A stretch of 8,255 nt of DNA from Prevotella sp. (GCA_022511055.1 JAFLSH010000032.1:6446-14700), one strand, 5' to 3'; counted from the first letter of the stretch, positions 1 through 6,901 are shown. Translations and numbers: made by a program. The notes: generated by a model from the letters alone, not told the origin.

Positions 1-70
1 CGAAAAATAGGCGCTGAAAGCCCGCCTTTGGCATGCGGAAGGCCGCTTCTGTTATTCTGAATGCTCGCCT

Positions 71-115
71 CCGCCAAAAAGAAAGGTGCATCTCCCAGCG
101 GACTGGGGATGCACC
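71..115 (-). terminator. Intrinsic terminator of the CBM-like lipoprotein gene
   Basis: Read on the minus strand, a 13-bp stem (GGTGCATCCCCAG pairing with CTGGGAGATGCACC, with one bulged base) closes a four-base loop at 85-115. The T-rich run TTTCTTTTT follows at 76-84. It lies 39 bases past the stop codon. The plus-strand side lacks a T tract, so termination should be one-directional. Confidence 0.9.
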
Positions 116-154
116 GTGTGTGAGATTTATACTCAGGTTGCTAAAACGCTGTCC

Positions 155-1858
155 TTACTTTGCCGGGATGCAGAACTCTACATTGTCGAAGTAGAACGTG
201 TTAGCCAGAGTCAAGTCATCGTTCAGGTTGATGGCGATGGTCTTGATGCCATCCTGTTCAGCGCTGATAACGCCTTCGTATACGAATTCAGCCCATTCGG
301 TGGTGAAAGGAATGGTGCCAACCATTGCGTAGTGCTTGTAGTCGCCAGGAGCCAGGTGAGCCTGTGTGCTGGCAGAAGCAGGCTTGTCGGCCTTCACCAT
401 CATCTTGAGAAGGAACTTTTCGCCAGTCTTGAACTCGTGGTCAGAAGTGATGAAGAACTGAGAGTCATACTCATTGACAGCAGCATCTGTACTCTTCACT
501 GCAACGCAGCGAGAGCCGTCTACGCCTACACCCTCAACAAAGTTGGTGATGAACTGACCAGCGTTGTCGCCTACGGCATCCTTACCAACCAGGCAGCTTG
601 CATCTTCGCCTTCGCAGTCGCTGTTCACGATAAGGTTTTCCCAGTTGTCAACAGCTGCGGGCTTGGTGACTTCAATCTTGATGTCATCGAAGTAGTAGTT
701 GACGGCATTGGGAGTAACAGACAGGTTGAGGGCGATGGTGTGCATGCCGTTCTGCTCAGAGCTAATCGTGCCGCTCCAAGTATGCTCTGTCCATTCGGTG
801 GTGAACTTGATGTCGCCAACCATAGACCAGTGCATGTAGTCGCCTGGCTCATTGTGTGCCTGTGTGCCGACGGTGGTAGCCTCATCGGCCTTCACCTTCA
901 TAGAGAACTTCACCTCATCGCCAACAGACAGAGCCTCATCGATTCTGATGAAGAACTGAGCATCCCAAGTCTCTGCGGGATTGTCGTTGGTGGTCACGAT
1001 AGCGCAGCGGTTGGTGGGGTCAGCGGGGTCGACAACGATGCGGGCGGGAGCCACGGCAGCCTTCTCACCATCGATGTAGTCGTTGGCGAAGAAGCACGAC
1101 ACGTCATCTGTCATGAAGTTACCGTTGACAACGGCATTACCCTCGTCGAAAGCATTGTAGCGCTCCACTTCGACACGGATGTCATCGAAGTAAACGGTAT
1201 TGTGCTGTCCTTTTGCCAAATTGAAAGCAATGGTGTACATGCCGGCAGAAGCCTTACCCCATTCGCCACCGGCAGAAATCTGTATTTCGCCAGAGTCAAA
1301 GTCTGTCCACTCAGTTGTAAAGTTCACATCACCAACGCAGTACCAGTGCTGATAAGCACCAGGAGCGCCGTGGCTCTGTGTGTCAGCAACTTGGTCGGCA
1401 TCAGCCTTTACGCGCATCTTCAGGCGGAGCTTGTCGCCTACCTTCAGAGCCTGGTCTTCGCCGAAGGTGATGAAGAACTGGCTATCCCAACCAGCAATAT
1501 TTCCACCGTCTGCAATCATGTTGCCAGCGGCCTCAGCCTCTTCCTGGCTACGGACAACCACGGCGAAGCAGCGGTTTGAGGGATCTGCGGGGTCAGCAAC
1601 GATGTTGGCTGCGCCATCGAACTGTGCATCGCTGGTGCGCCACTCGTGGCAAACGAAATTGTCAACGGCCGTACCCTGGGCACTACCGTTCAGCACGAGG
1701 CTACCCTCATCGAAGTTGTCTGCAACGGGTGGGAGCAGTTCACCGGGACCTTCGACATCACCGCCGCCGGCAGGATTGTCAATAGCTGTACATGACGTGA
1801 AACCGGCGAGAGCTATCATCATGGATGTAGCTAACGCAAAAGAATACTTTTTCTTCAT
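155..1858 (-). CDS. Lipoprotein with three CBM-like jelly-roll repeats
   Basis: This 567-residue protein probably binds a glycan at the cell surface; that role is inferred from the repeat type. Residues 1-23 form a lipoprotein signal (basic MKKK, hydrophobic core, lipobox FTSC with Cys23), followed by a Gly/Pro-rich linker to about residue 48. Three repeats follow, at about 51-232, 238-397 and 405-565. Each runs from a VxN strand through an Arg-Cys pair, (W/Y)D(S/A)QFFI, (K/V)GDxxxxKMxVKAD, TQxHxxPGxYxHW and FTTEW to a YFDDI-type end, as in CBM4/9/22-like modules attached to Bacteroidota xylanases. No glycosidase domain is visible. The ATG at 1858 is chosen because the reading frame upstream runs through the promoter, while this ATG begins a perfect signal peptide. 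It forms its own unit with promoter and terminator. Codon use (GAA, GCT, GTT, AAG, AAC) differs from the neighbours and suggests high expression. The ligand is unknown. Confidence 0.85.
   Translation of the reverse strand: MKKKYSFALATSMMIALAGFTSCTAIDNPAGGGDVEGPGELLPPVADNFDEGSLVLNGSAQGTAVDNFVCHEWRTSDAQFDGAANIVADPADPSNRCFAVVVRSQEEAEAAGNMIADGGNIAGWDSQFFITFGEDQALKVGDKLRLKMRVKADADQVADTQSHGAPGAYQHWYCVGDVNFTTEWTDFDSGEIQISAGGEWGKASAGMYTIAFNLAKGQHNTVYFDDIRVEVERYNAFDEGNAVVNGNFMTDDVSCFFANDYIDGEKAAVAPARIVVDPADPTNRCAIVTTNDNPAETWDAQFFIRIDEALSVGDEVKFSMKVKADEATTVGTQAHNEPGDYMHWSMVGDIKFTTEWTEHTWSGTISSEQNGMHTIALNLSVTPNAVNYYFDDIKIEVTKPAAVDNWENLIVNSDCEGEDASCLVGKDAVGDNAGQFITNFVEGVGVDGSRCVAVKSTDAAVNEYDSQFFITSDHEFKTGEKFLLKMMVKADKPASASTQAHLAPGDYKHYAMVGTIPFTTEWAEFVYEGVISAEQDGIKTIAINLNDDLTLANTFYFDNVEFCIPAK
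164..1708 (-). repeat. Three intragenic tandem repeats of about 480-550 bp
   Basis: The lipoprotein gene contains three successive copies of one module: about 1163-1708, 668-1147 and 164-646. Recognisable DNA stretches recur, such as those coding for the FTTEW and KADxxxxxxTQ motifs. Copy 1 is the longest. It has an insertion of roughly 15-20 residues after the Arg-Cys pair and an extra Gly-rich stretch before GMYTIAFNL. Copy 3 lacks the DPADP(S/T)NR form seen in copies 1 and 2. The boundaries are estimates from reading the protein. Confidence 0.8.
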
Positions 1859-1932
1859 AAATGTTTGATTTTGGTTAATGAATATTGTTTGAATTTTTAA
1901 GGTATTTCTGCTAATAGCATCATTTGTCGTTG

Positions 1933-1940
1933 CAAAGTTA
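1933..1940 (-). promoter_or_regulatory. Bacteroidota -7 box for the lipoprotein gene
   Basis: TAACTTTG on the minus strand matches the TAnnTTTG -7 consensus and is followed by CA, with an A-run just upstream. No clear TTTG -33 element is visible at the expected 19-21 base spacing. The predicted start of transcription near 1927 leaves a leader of about 65-70 bases and rules out translation starts upstream of 1927. Confidence 0.7.
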
Positions 1941-2061
1941 CATTTTTTTATCGAAACCGACTTTTGTATTTGTAACATTTTTATTTGTTTTTTAATCATT
2001 GTGCAGTTTTATGGCCTAAAAACGGGCACATTGCGGGCTTGCATAAGGCTTGTTCCGCGAA

Positions 2062-2104
2062 AAGCGGCGGTGGCGTTTCCTCAAGCGGCGGTGGCGTTTC
2101 CTCA
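2062..2104. repeat. Perfect 21-bp tandem duplication across the mutY stop codon
   Basis: Two identical 21-base units lie back to back (2062-2082 and 2083-2103), and the periodicity extends one base to 2104. On the minus strand each unit begins TGAGGAAACG, so the mutY stop TGA (2104-2102) is duplicated. Because 21 is a multiple of three, the second TGA is in frame. It looks like a recent slippage duplication of the gene end. Confidence 0.9.
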
Positions 2105-3181
2105 GAGGGCACTTAGCAGTTGCTCGACCAATCGGGGCACGGCATAGCTGTCAATGTCAGATTCGGCAATCCAGATATAGCCGGCGGGCAAGGCCGGTTT
2201 TTCGGCCGGTTCCCACAGGTAGAAGTCGGCGTAAAGCACACGGTGGGTCAGCACGTGCCGCACTCCTTTCTTGATAAGCTGACTGGCGGCGATGATGTGT
2301 TGGGTATTGGAAATGGAAAGCCGATTGGGGGTGATGTCTGCGCCCAAAGGAGCGGCAGGCTCGCTCTCAATCAGCAGAGGCTCCCACAATCCCTGCCAGA
2401 TGTCGCCTGCCGGGCGGCGGCGGATGGCAGTCATGCCTTGCCACCTGACATAGACGTAGACCAGGTGGCGCTCCTTCACCTTGAGTGTCTTTCGTTTCAC
2501 CGGCAGTTGCCCGATGCGCCCTTCTCTCAGCGCCACACAGCTGTCTTGCAATGGGCAGAGCGGACAGCGGGGCGACTGCGGGGTGCATTGCATGGCGCCG
2601 AAATCCATCATGGCCTGGTTGAACTCCCCGTAAATGGAGCCCGCCTCAGACAGAGCGGCGGTGGCGGCCGGTGCTTCGGGCAGCAGGCTCTGAGCCAGAG
2701 CCGTGAACACCTTCTTGCCCTGGGATGTGTTGATGGGCGTGTCAATGCCAAAGTAGCGGCTCAGCAGCCGATAGACATTACCATCGACGACGGCGGCGGG
2801 AAGCCCGAAGGCGATGGAGCCAATGGCGGCGGCAGTGTAGTCGCCCACTCCTTTCAGCTGCCTGATGCCATCGAGCGTTTGCGGAAACCCGCCCATCCCG
2901 ACGATTTGGCGGGCTGCGAAATGCAGGTTGCGGGCACGAGAGTAGTAGCCCAGCCCCTGCCACTCGCGCAGCACTTCGTCTTCGGTGGCGGCAGCCAGCT
3001 GCTCCACGGTGGGCCAGCGGCGCATGAAGCGCTGCCAGTATTCCCAGCCCTGCTTCACCTGTGTCTGCTGCAAGATGATTTCCGACAGCCAGACGGCGTA
3101 AGGGTCGCGTGTGCCACGCCACGGCAGTTCGCGCCCGTTCTCGCGAAACCAGGTCAGCACGGAGGCGGAAAACTCAGTCAT
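2102..3181 (-). CDS. mutY: A/G-specific adenine glycosylase MutY
   Basis: This base-excision repair enzyme removes adenine mispaired with 8-oxoguanine. At 359 residues it is close to the family's usual length (about 350). The catalytic Glu34 lies in LSEIILQQTQV. A helix-hairpin-helix is at about 109-120 (LKGVGDYTAAAI), and the conserved Asp133 is in VVDGNV. The 4Fe-4S cluster cysteines 199, 206, 209 and 215 have the exact C-x6-C-x2-C-x5-C spacing. The C-terminal domain from about 238 is the Nudix-like 8-oxoG recognition domain, with the expected THR loop near His313. All key residues are present, so it should be active. It is the last gene of the dacB operon, starting 14 bases after the channel gene. 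There is no strong ribosome binding site and I see no clear terminator after it. Confidence 0.96.
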   Translation of the reverse strand: MTEFSASVLTWFRENGRELPWRGTRDPYAVWLSEIILQQTQVKQGWEYWQRFMRRWPTVEQLAAATEDEVLREWQGLGYYSRARNLHFAARQIVGMGGFPQTLDGIRQLKGVGDYTAAAIGSIAFGLPAAVVDGNVYRLLSRYFGIDTPINTSQGKKVFTALAQSLLPEAPAATAALSEAGSIYGEFNQAMMDFGAMQCTPQSPRCPLCPLQDSCVALREGRIGQLPVKRKTLKVKERHLVYVYVRWQGMTAIRRRPAGDIWQGLWEPLLIESEPAAPLGADITPNRLSISNTQHIIAASQLIKKGVRHVLTHRVLYADFYLWEPAEKPALPAGYIWIAESDIDSYAVPRLVEQLLSAL

Positions 3182-3195
3182 GGCTGTCTTGTTGG

Positions 3196-4332
3196 TTATT
3201 CCGAGGCTTGCTGCTCAGGGAACTGTTGGTAGATGCGCAGGCCAAAGTCATTGCCTGCGGCGTAGATATACTCCATGATGTCGCTTGTGTCATGCTCAAA
3301 CCCCAGACCGTCTTGGGCTTTCAGCCAGAATGCGAACTCCACGCAGCAGCCGGCCTGCGTGGCTTCGGCCTGGCGCACAAGTATGGGCCTGGTGGCAACG
3401 ACCTTCGGGTGCTTGCCCAGCCACTCTTCTATGTGCTGGCGGAAGCGCGTGATGTTCGTGGTGCCGGCCTCGGCCGAGTCGCCCTTCTCCGTTGCGATGG
3501 AGCGGAAATCGTAGTAGACCCGGCGCACTTGCTTGCGCCCTTCGCGCTCTTCCATGCCGAGCCAGTTCTGGAACGAGCCATCGACCAGCATCTGCGGCGT
3601 GACGGTGACCACCGTGTTGTCAAAGTTACGGACTTTGACCATGGTCAGCGTAATCTCTTCCACCCTGCCGTTAGCCCCTGCCGACGGCACGGCAATCCAG
3701 TCGCCGATGTGCAGCATGTCGTTTGAGGTCAGCCGGATGCCTGCCACCAATCCCTTGATGGTGTCCTGAAATGCCAGCATGAGAATGGCCGAGGCCGCAC
3801 CCAGACCAGCCAGCAGCGTTGTCGGGTCTTTATCGAACAATATAGACACGATGATGATGACCGTGATGAAGATGATGATAATCTTGACGACCGCAAAGAC
3901 ACTGTAGAGATACTGCTGGCGGGCCGTGCGGTGGTCACCTTCCAACAGCTTGAACGAATCGAAGAACGTGATGAGCGTACGCACGGTCATGACCGTGATG
4001 TAGATGGCAGTAAGCCGCCCCAGCAAGTCGTGAACGGTGGGGAACTTGAAGAATATCAGCGGCAGCAGGCTCCATATCACCAGCGCGGGCACGATGCGGC
4101 AAGTCGACACCAGCACTTTCTCGTTGAATATCACATCATCCCATCGCGCTTCCGTGCGGGCCGTAACCTTCAGCACCAGCGGCACGAACACTCTGCGGCA
4201 GACCCACTCGGCCAGCACGGCCATCAAGACGGCCGCCACTACCATCACAATGTGACTGACTACTGCCACGGCACTGCCGCCCACGCCGCAGCCGCTTATA
4301 AGCTGTTCTACGTAAATAGCTATCTGTTTCAT
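3196..4332 (-). CDS. MscS-family mechanosensitive channel, YbdG-like
   Basis: This inner-membrane channel protein probably opens under membrane tension during osmotic downshock. It has 378 residues. Hydrophobic segments lie at about 21-41, 74-95, 107-127 and 145-166. The pore-lining helix at about 172-200 is rich in Gly and Ala (LLAGLGAASAILMLAFQD) and runs into the MscS beta domain, with HIGDWI at 208-213. The stretch VKVRNFDNTVVTVTP followed by SFQNWLGM and GRKQVRR resembles the E. coli YbdG (MscM) branch rather than small-conductance MscS itself; that assignment is from memory of the family. Its start lies 3 bases after the dacB stop, so translation is probably coupled. YbdG homologues are sometimes linked to osmosensing rather than bulk release, so the conductance cannot be inferred here. 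Confidence 0.9.
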   Translation of the reverse strand: MKQIAIYVEQLISGCGVGGSAVAVVSHIVMVVAAVLMAVLAEWVCRRVFVPLVLKVTARTEARWDDVIFNEKVLVSTCRIVPALVIWSLLPLIFFKFPTVHDLLGRLTAIYITVMTVRTLITFFDSFKLLEGDHRTARQQYLYSVFAVVKIIIIFITVIIIVSILFDKDPTTLLAGLGAASAILMLAFQDTIKGLVAGIRLTSNDMLHIGDWIAVPSAGANGRVEEITLTMVKVRNFDNTVVTVTPQMLVDGSFQNWLGMEEREGRKQVRRVYYDFRSIATEKGDSAEAGTTNITRFRQHIEEWLGKHPKVVATRPILVRQAEATQAGCCVEFAFWLKAQDGLGFEHDTSDIMEYIYAAGNDFGLRIYQQFPEQQASE

Positions 4333-4335
4333 GGT

Positions 4336-5664
4336 CTATTTCTTCCTTTTCTTGTTTTTCTTCTTGGTTGTTGTTACCTTGGGGCGCTTGCTCACCTGAA
4401 TGGTGCGGTTGGTCTTGGCGACAGCGGCCGGCGGCGGTGTCAGGCTGACGTTTCCCGGCGTGCATAGTGCCTGGCAGATGCGGTCCTGGAACGCCTTGGC
4501 ATCGCTGTTGCGCAGCACCCCCTGATTCAGAATGACAAAGCACAGGTTACGGCTGCCTGCGGCGGTGCAGTAGCCTGCCAGCGACGAGATGCCGGTCAGC
4601 GTGCCAGTCTTGGCGCGCACGTTGCCGCGGGTGTAGTCGCCTGCCATGCGGCTTTTCAGCGTACCATCGACGGCGGCCACGGGCAGGGCGGGCATCAGGT
4701 GGTTGGCCACCTTCTTGTTGCGCCACGCATAGCGCAGCAGGTGCATCATCAGCTCCGCGGACACATAGTTATATAGCGACAGCCCGCTGCCATCAGCCAG
4801 CTTGTAGTTGGCGGGCGACAGCCCTATCCGCTGTATGAGCTGCTGCTCGTACTGCCGGGCGTGGCTGGCCTTGGCCGGGCGGTTGCCCCCCGATGCCGCT
4901 AACTGGTAGTAGACCGACTCGGCGTACAGGTTGTTGCTATCCTTGAGCATGGGCCACAGTATCTGGTCGAGGTTGTGGGTACGATGGCAGACTAAAGTCT
5001 TGCCCGGTGCTGCCGGCAGCAGGCTGTCGACCAGCACGATGCCCTCAGCCGCCAGTGCGGCCGCCAGCCGCTCGACAAAGTTGTCATTCTTGCCTATCAG
5101 CAGCGGCGAGAGCTGCGGGTTGTCATCATCCCAGCACCACCCCTCGCCCAGCAGGTCTGCTTCCTTGAACGAGCGGTCTGCCACGATGCGCCCCTTGACG
5201 GTGTCGACGGCCAGCTGGCGGAGGCTCGATGCGAAGGCCGCCATGTCTTCGGCGTTGAACGCCGGGTCCATGCCCCCCACGCAAATCAGGTCGCCCCGGA
5301 GTACGCGGTTGACTATCTGCCCCGTGTAGTAGAGCGAGGTGTACAGCCGGTAGTCATCGCTCAGGCGGTCTATGGCCGTGATGGCTGTCAGCAGCTTCAT
5401 GGTTGAGGCCGGGCGCATGGTCTGGCGGTGGTTGTAGGCATAGATGGTCGAGTCAGCATCAAGGTCATAGACCATCAGCCCCAGCTGCGAGACCTGCAAC
5501 AGCGGTGCGTTGGCGATGATGGAGTCCAGCCGGTGCTGGATATACTGCGGGTAGGGCAGCGGCTGTGCCGGTGCTGCGCCAAGGGTGTCATTGTCTGCCT
5601 CGGTCTGCGCCGCCGTGGGCAGCCAGAGGTATGTTGCTATGATAATCAGCCAGATTCTTCTCAT
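4336..5664 (-). CDS. dacB: PBP4-type D-alanyl-D-alanine carboxypeptidase/endopeptidase (peptidase S13)
   Basis: This periplasmic penicillin-binding protein trims pentapeptides or cleaves cross-links in peptidoglycan. It has 442 residues; E. coli PBP4 has about 477. A signal peptide covers residues 1 to about 20 (MRRIWLIII...PTAAQ). The nucleophile motif SxxK is Ser87-Lys90 (STMK). The second motif region is DGSGLSLYN at 291-299, and KTG is at 352-354. The gap of about 200 residues between the first two motifs is typical of the S13 family with its inserted domains. The ATG at 5664 is chosen because it starts the signal peptide; the frame upstream crosses the -7 box. The C-terminus (about 426-442) is strongly basic, ending KKKNKKRKK, which is unusual for the family. 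First gene of an operon with the channel and mutY. Confidence 0.93.
   Translation of the reverse strand: MRRIWLIIIATYLWLPTAAQTEADNDTLGAAPAQPLPYPQYIQHRLDSIIANAPLLQVSQLGLMVYDLDADSTIYAYNHRQTMRPASTMKLLTAITAIDRLSDDYRLYTSLYYTGQIVNRVLRGDLICVGGMDPAFNAEDMAAFASSLRQLAVDTVKGRIVADRSFKEADLLGEGWCWDDDNPQLSPLLIGKNDNFVERLAAALAAEGIVLVDSLLPAAPGKTLVCHRTHNLDQILWPMLKDSNNLYAESVYYQLAASGGNRPAKASHARQYEQQLIQRIGLSPANYKLADGSGLSLYNYVSAELMMHLLRYAWRNKKVANHLMPALPVAAVDGTLKSRMAGDYTRGNVRAKTGTLTGISSLAGYCTAAGSRNLCFVILNQGVLRNSDAKAFQDRICQALCTPGNVSLTPPPAAVAKTNRTIQVSKRPKVTTTKKKNKKRKK
4342..4347 (-). promoter_or_regulatory. Shine-Dalgarno for the channel gene inside the dacB 3' end
   Basis: AGGAAG on the minus strand lies 9 bases before the ATG at 4332. 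It is formed by the Arg and Lys codons of the lysine-rich dacB tail. Good Shine-Dalgarno sites are uncommon in this phylum, so one placed here suggests coupled translation of dacB and the channel gene. Confidence 0.55.
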
Positions 5665-5672
5665 TTCGTCTG

Positions 5673-5680
5673 CAAAGTTA
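5673..5680 (-). promoter_or_regulatory. Bacteroidota -7 box for the dacB operon
   Basis: TAACTTTG on the minus strand matches TAnnTTTG, is followed by CAGACG, and has an A-rich run upstream. The box ends only 8 bases before the ATG at 5664, so the transcript would start within a few bases of the start codon. No convincing -33 element is visible. Confidence 0.65.
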
Positions 5681-5755
5681 CAATTTTTTTCTAATTTAAT
5701 CCCACACGTTCTCCGCTTTTTTCCCATTTCTTCTGCCGTGCCGGCCCGTGCCGCG

Positions 5756-6805
5756 CTACAGTCTGATGCCAAAGGCGGCGCGGACACGCCATTTGTTCTG
5801 GTTGATGACGAGGCTATTGTCATCAAATATCGAGTTGCTCATCACGCCGGTGAGACTGGTGAAGTAGCGCGGCGAGAAGTTGTAGACCACCGAGAAGCGC
5901 TCGTTGAGTATCACGTTCAGCCGTATGGGCTGTGCCGCACGGCGCTCGCCGTTGACGGTCAGATGCCCTGAGTTCAGCACCACCGTGGTGGGCAGTGCCG
6001 AGAGGTGGAAGAGCCATTTGTCTTTCACGACGAGGTTGTAGCCGTAGCCGACACCCACGCCCAGCTGTGCCACCTTGATTTGCATGTCAGGCATGTCGGC
6101 TGGCGCTTCCTTGCCTGTGCCGATGGTGCCGCCCTGGAAGGCGAGCCCCGTGAGCCACGAGCCGGCGGAGCGCCGCTGTATGTAGCTCTGCGTGAAGGCG
6201 GCAGGGTAGGAGAAGTGGCGGTAGTTGAAGGCATAGTAGGCCGCCACGTTCACGACGCGCATCTCGGCATCTCCCCGCTCCAGGTGGAAGATGTCTGTGC
6301 CAGCCTCCGCCCCGTTCCCCTCTGCCCAGCTCCTTTGCAGGTCGCCCGAGTGCGAGCTGGCCCGCTGGTAGCTGGCATCAAGGCTGAAGCGCGCGCTGTA
6401 GAAGTTCACGTTCAGCTCATAGTCCTGGTAGCTGCCGAAGAGCTTCATGGGGTTTAGTGCCATGGCTACGGACAGCCCCTGGTAGCTGACCGCGAAGCTG
6501 ACGGTCATCTTGTTGTTCGCATAGAGGTCGGCCTTCGACTGCACGCCGTTCACCGTTCCCCGGGCGTGAAAGCTGTTGCCGCTCAGGTTGGCGCGCATCT
6601 TCAGTGTCAGCCAGCTGTCAGGCCGCACGATGTAGGCCGAATCGTAGCTCGAGGGATTGTGGAAGCGGGCCAGCAGGTCGTTGACTTCCGAGACGAGCCT
6701 GCCCGCCCATGTCTTTTCAATCCCTGCCATCCGCTCGTCTTGTGCCTGTGCGGAGGCGGCCACCCAGACAGCCATCAGGACTGTCAGCGCAAAGGGTCTT
6801 CTCAT
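5756..6805 (-). CDS. DUF4421 family protein, probably outer-membrane associated
   Basis: This is a 349-residue exported protein of unknown function. A signal peptide covers residues 1 to about 22 (MRRPFALTV...ASAQAQ). The rest alternates short amphipathic strands with aromatic residues, as in an outer-membrane beta barrel, and ends in a strand (AAFGIRL). DUF4421-type hallmarks, recognised from memory, include DSAYIVRP with a following Trp-rich strand (56-68) and the central FSYPAAFTQSYIQRRSAGS (198-216). The ATG at 6805 is chosen because it starts the signal peptide and is preceded by GAGAAGG. A TTG further upstream would lie inside the promoter. It appears to be its own unit, 91 bases ahead of dacB on the same strand. 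I see no clear terminator between them, so readthrough into the dacB operon is possible. No catalytic motif is visible. Confidence 0.8.
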   Translation of the reverse strand: MRRPFALTVLMAVWVAASAQAQDERMAGIEKTWAGRLVSEVNDLLARFHNPSSYDSAYIVRPDSWLTLKMRANLSGNSFHARGTVNGVQSKADLYANNKMTVSFAVSYQGLSVAMALNPMKLFGSYQDYELNVNFYSARFSLDASYQRASSHSGDLQRSWAEGNGAEAGTDIFHLERGDAEMRVVNVAAYYAFNYRHFSYPAAFTQSYIQRRSAGSWLTGLAFQGGTIGTGKEAPADMPDMQIKVAQLGVGVGYGYNLVVKDKWLFHLSALPTTVVLNSGHLTVNGERRAAQPIRLNVILNERFSVVYNFSPRYFTSLTGVMSNSIFDDNSLVINQNKWRVRAAFGIRL

Positions 6806-6826
6806 GCCTTCTCTGTTTTCTGCCTG

Positions 6827-6858
6827 CAAAGATACTTAAATTGGTGCAGAGTACCAAA
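6827..6858 (-). promoter_or_regulatory. Full Bacteroidota promoter for the DUF4421 gene
   Basis: On the minus strand TTTG (6858-6855) and TATCTTTG (6834-6827) are separated by exactly 20 bases, matching the TTTG-N19-21-TAnnTTTG consensus of the Bacteroidota housekeeping sigma factor. The predicted leader is about 15 bases. Confidence 0.85.
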
Positions 6859-6869
6859 CGTAACCGCAT

Positions 6870-6901
6870 AAAAAAGGGGCAACGGCATCACGCAGTCGCC
6901 C
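6870..6901 (-). terminator. Intrinsic terminator ending the candidate small RNA
   Basis: On the minus strand GGGCGAC (6901-6895) pairs with GTTGCCC (6883-6877) through seven pairs including one G-U. It is followed by C and then six T (6875-6870). The opposite strand has no T run after the stem, so it works only in the minus direction. No protein gene lies immediately upstream of it, which implies a short transcript. Confidence 0.75.

Noticed and set aside
1..60. Possible end of a plus-strand gene (frame stopping at 58-60) and a weak AGGCG/CGCCT stem
   Set aside because: Only 19 codons are visible with no recognisable protein feature. The stem is just 5 bp, so neither a gene nor a terminator can be supported.
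86..1579. A 497-codon open frame on the plus strand opposite the lipoprotein gene
   Set aside because: It is antisense to a gene with a clear signal peptide, repeats, promoter and terminator. Its long opening follows from the biased codon use of the real gene repeated three times. Its ATG lies within the terminator stem and it has no plus-strand promoter.
1859..1999. N-terminal extension of the lipoprotein to an ATG at 1999
   Set aside because: It would run through the -7 box and place 47 charged residues before a perfect lipoprotein signal.
2120..3232. A 370-codon plus-strand frame opposite mutY
   Set aside because: mutY has every catalytic and cluster residue in the other frame. The antisense product shows no family features and is Gly/Gln/His-rich, as expected from mirrored GC-rich codons.
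5731..5756. GC-rich stretch after the DUF4421 stop as a terminator
   Set aside because: The GGCACGG words are direct repeats rather than an inverted repeat, and no T tract follows on the minus strand.
5665..5826. N-terminal extension of dacB to 5826
   Set aside because: The extra 54 residues cross the -7 box and overlap the end of the DUF4421 gene. The signal peptide starts at 5664.
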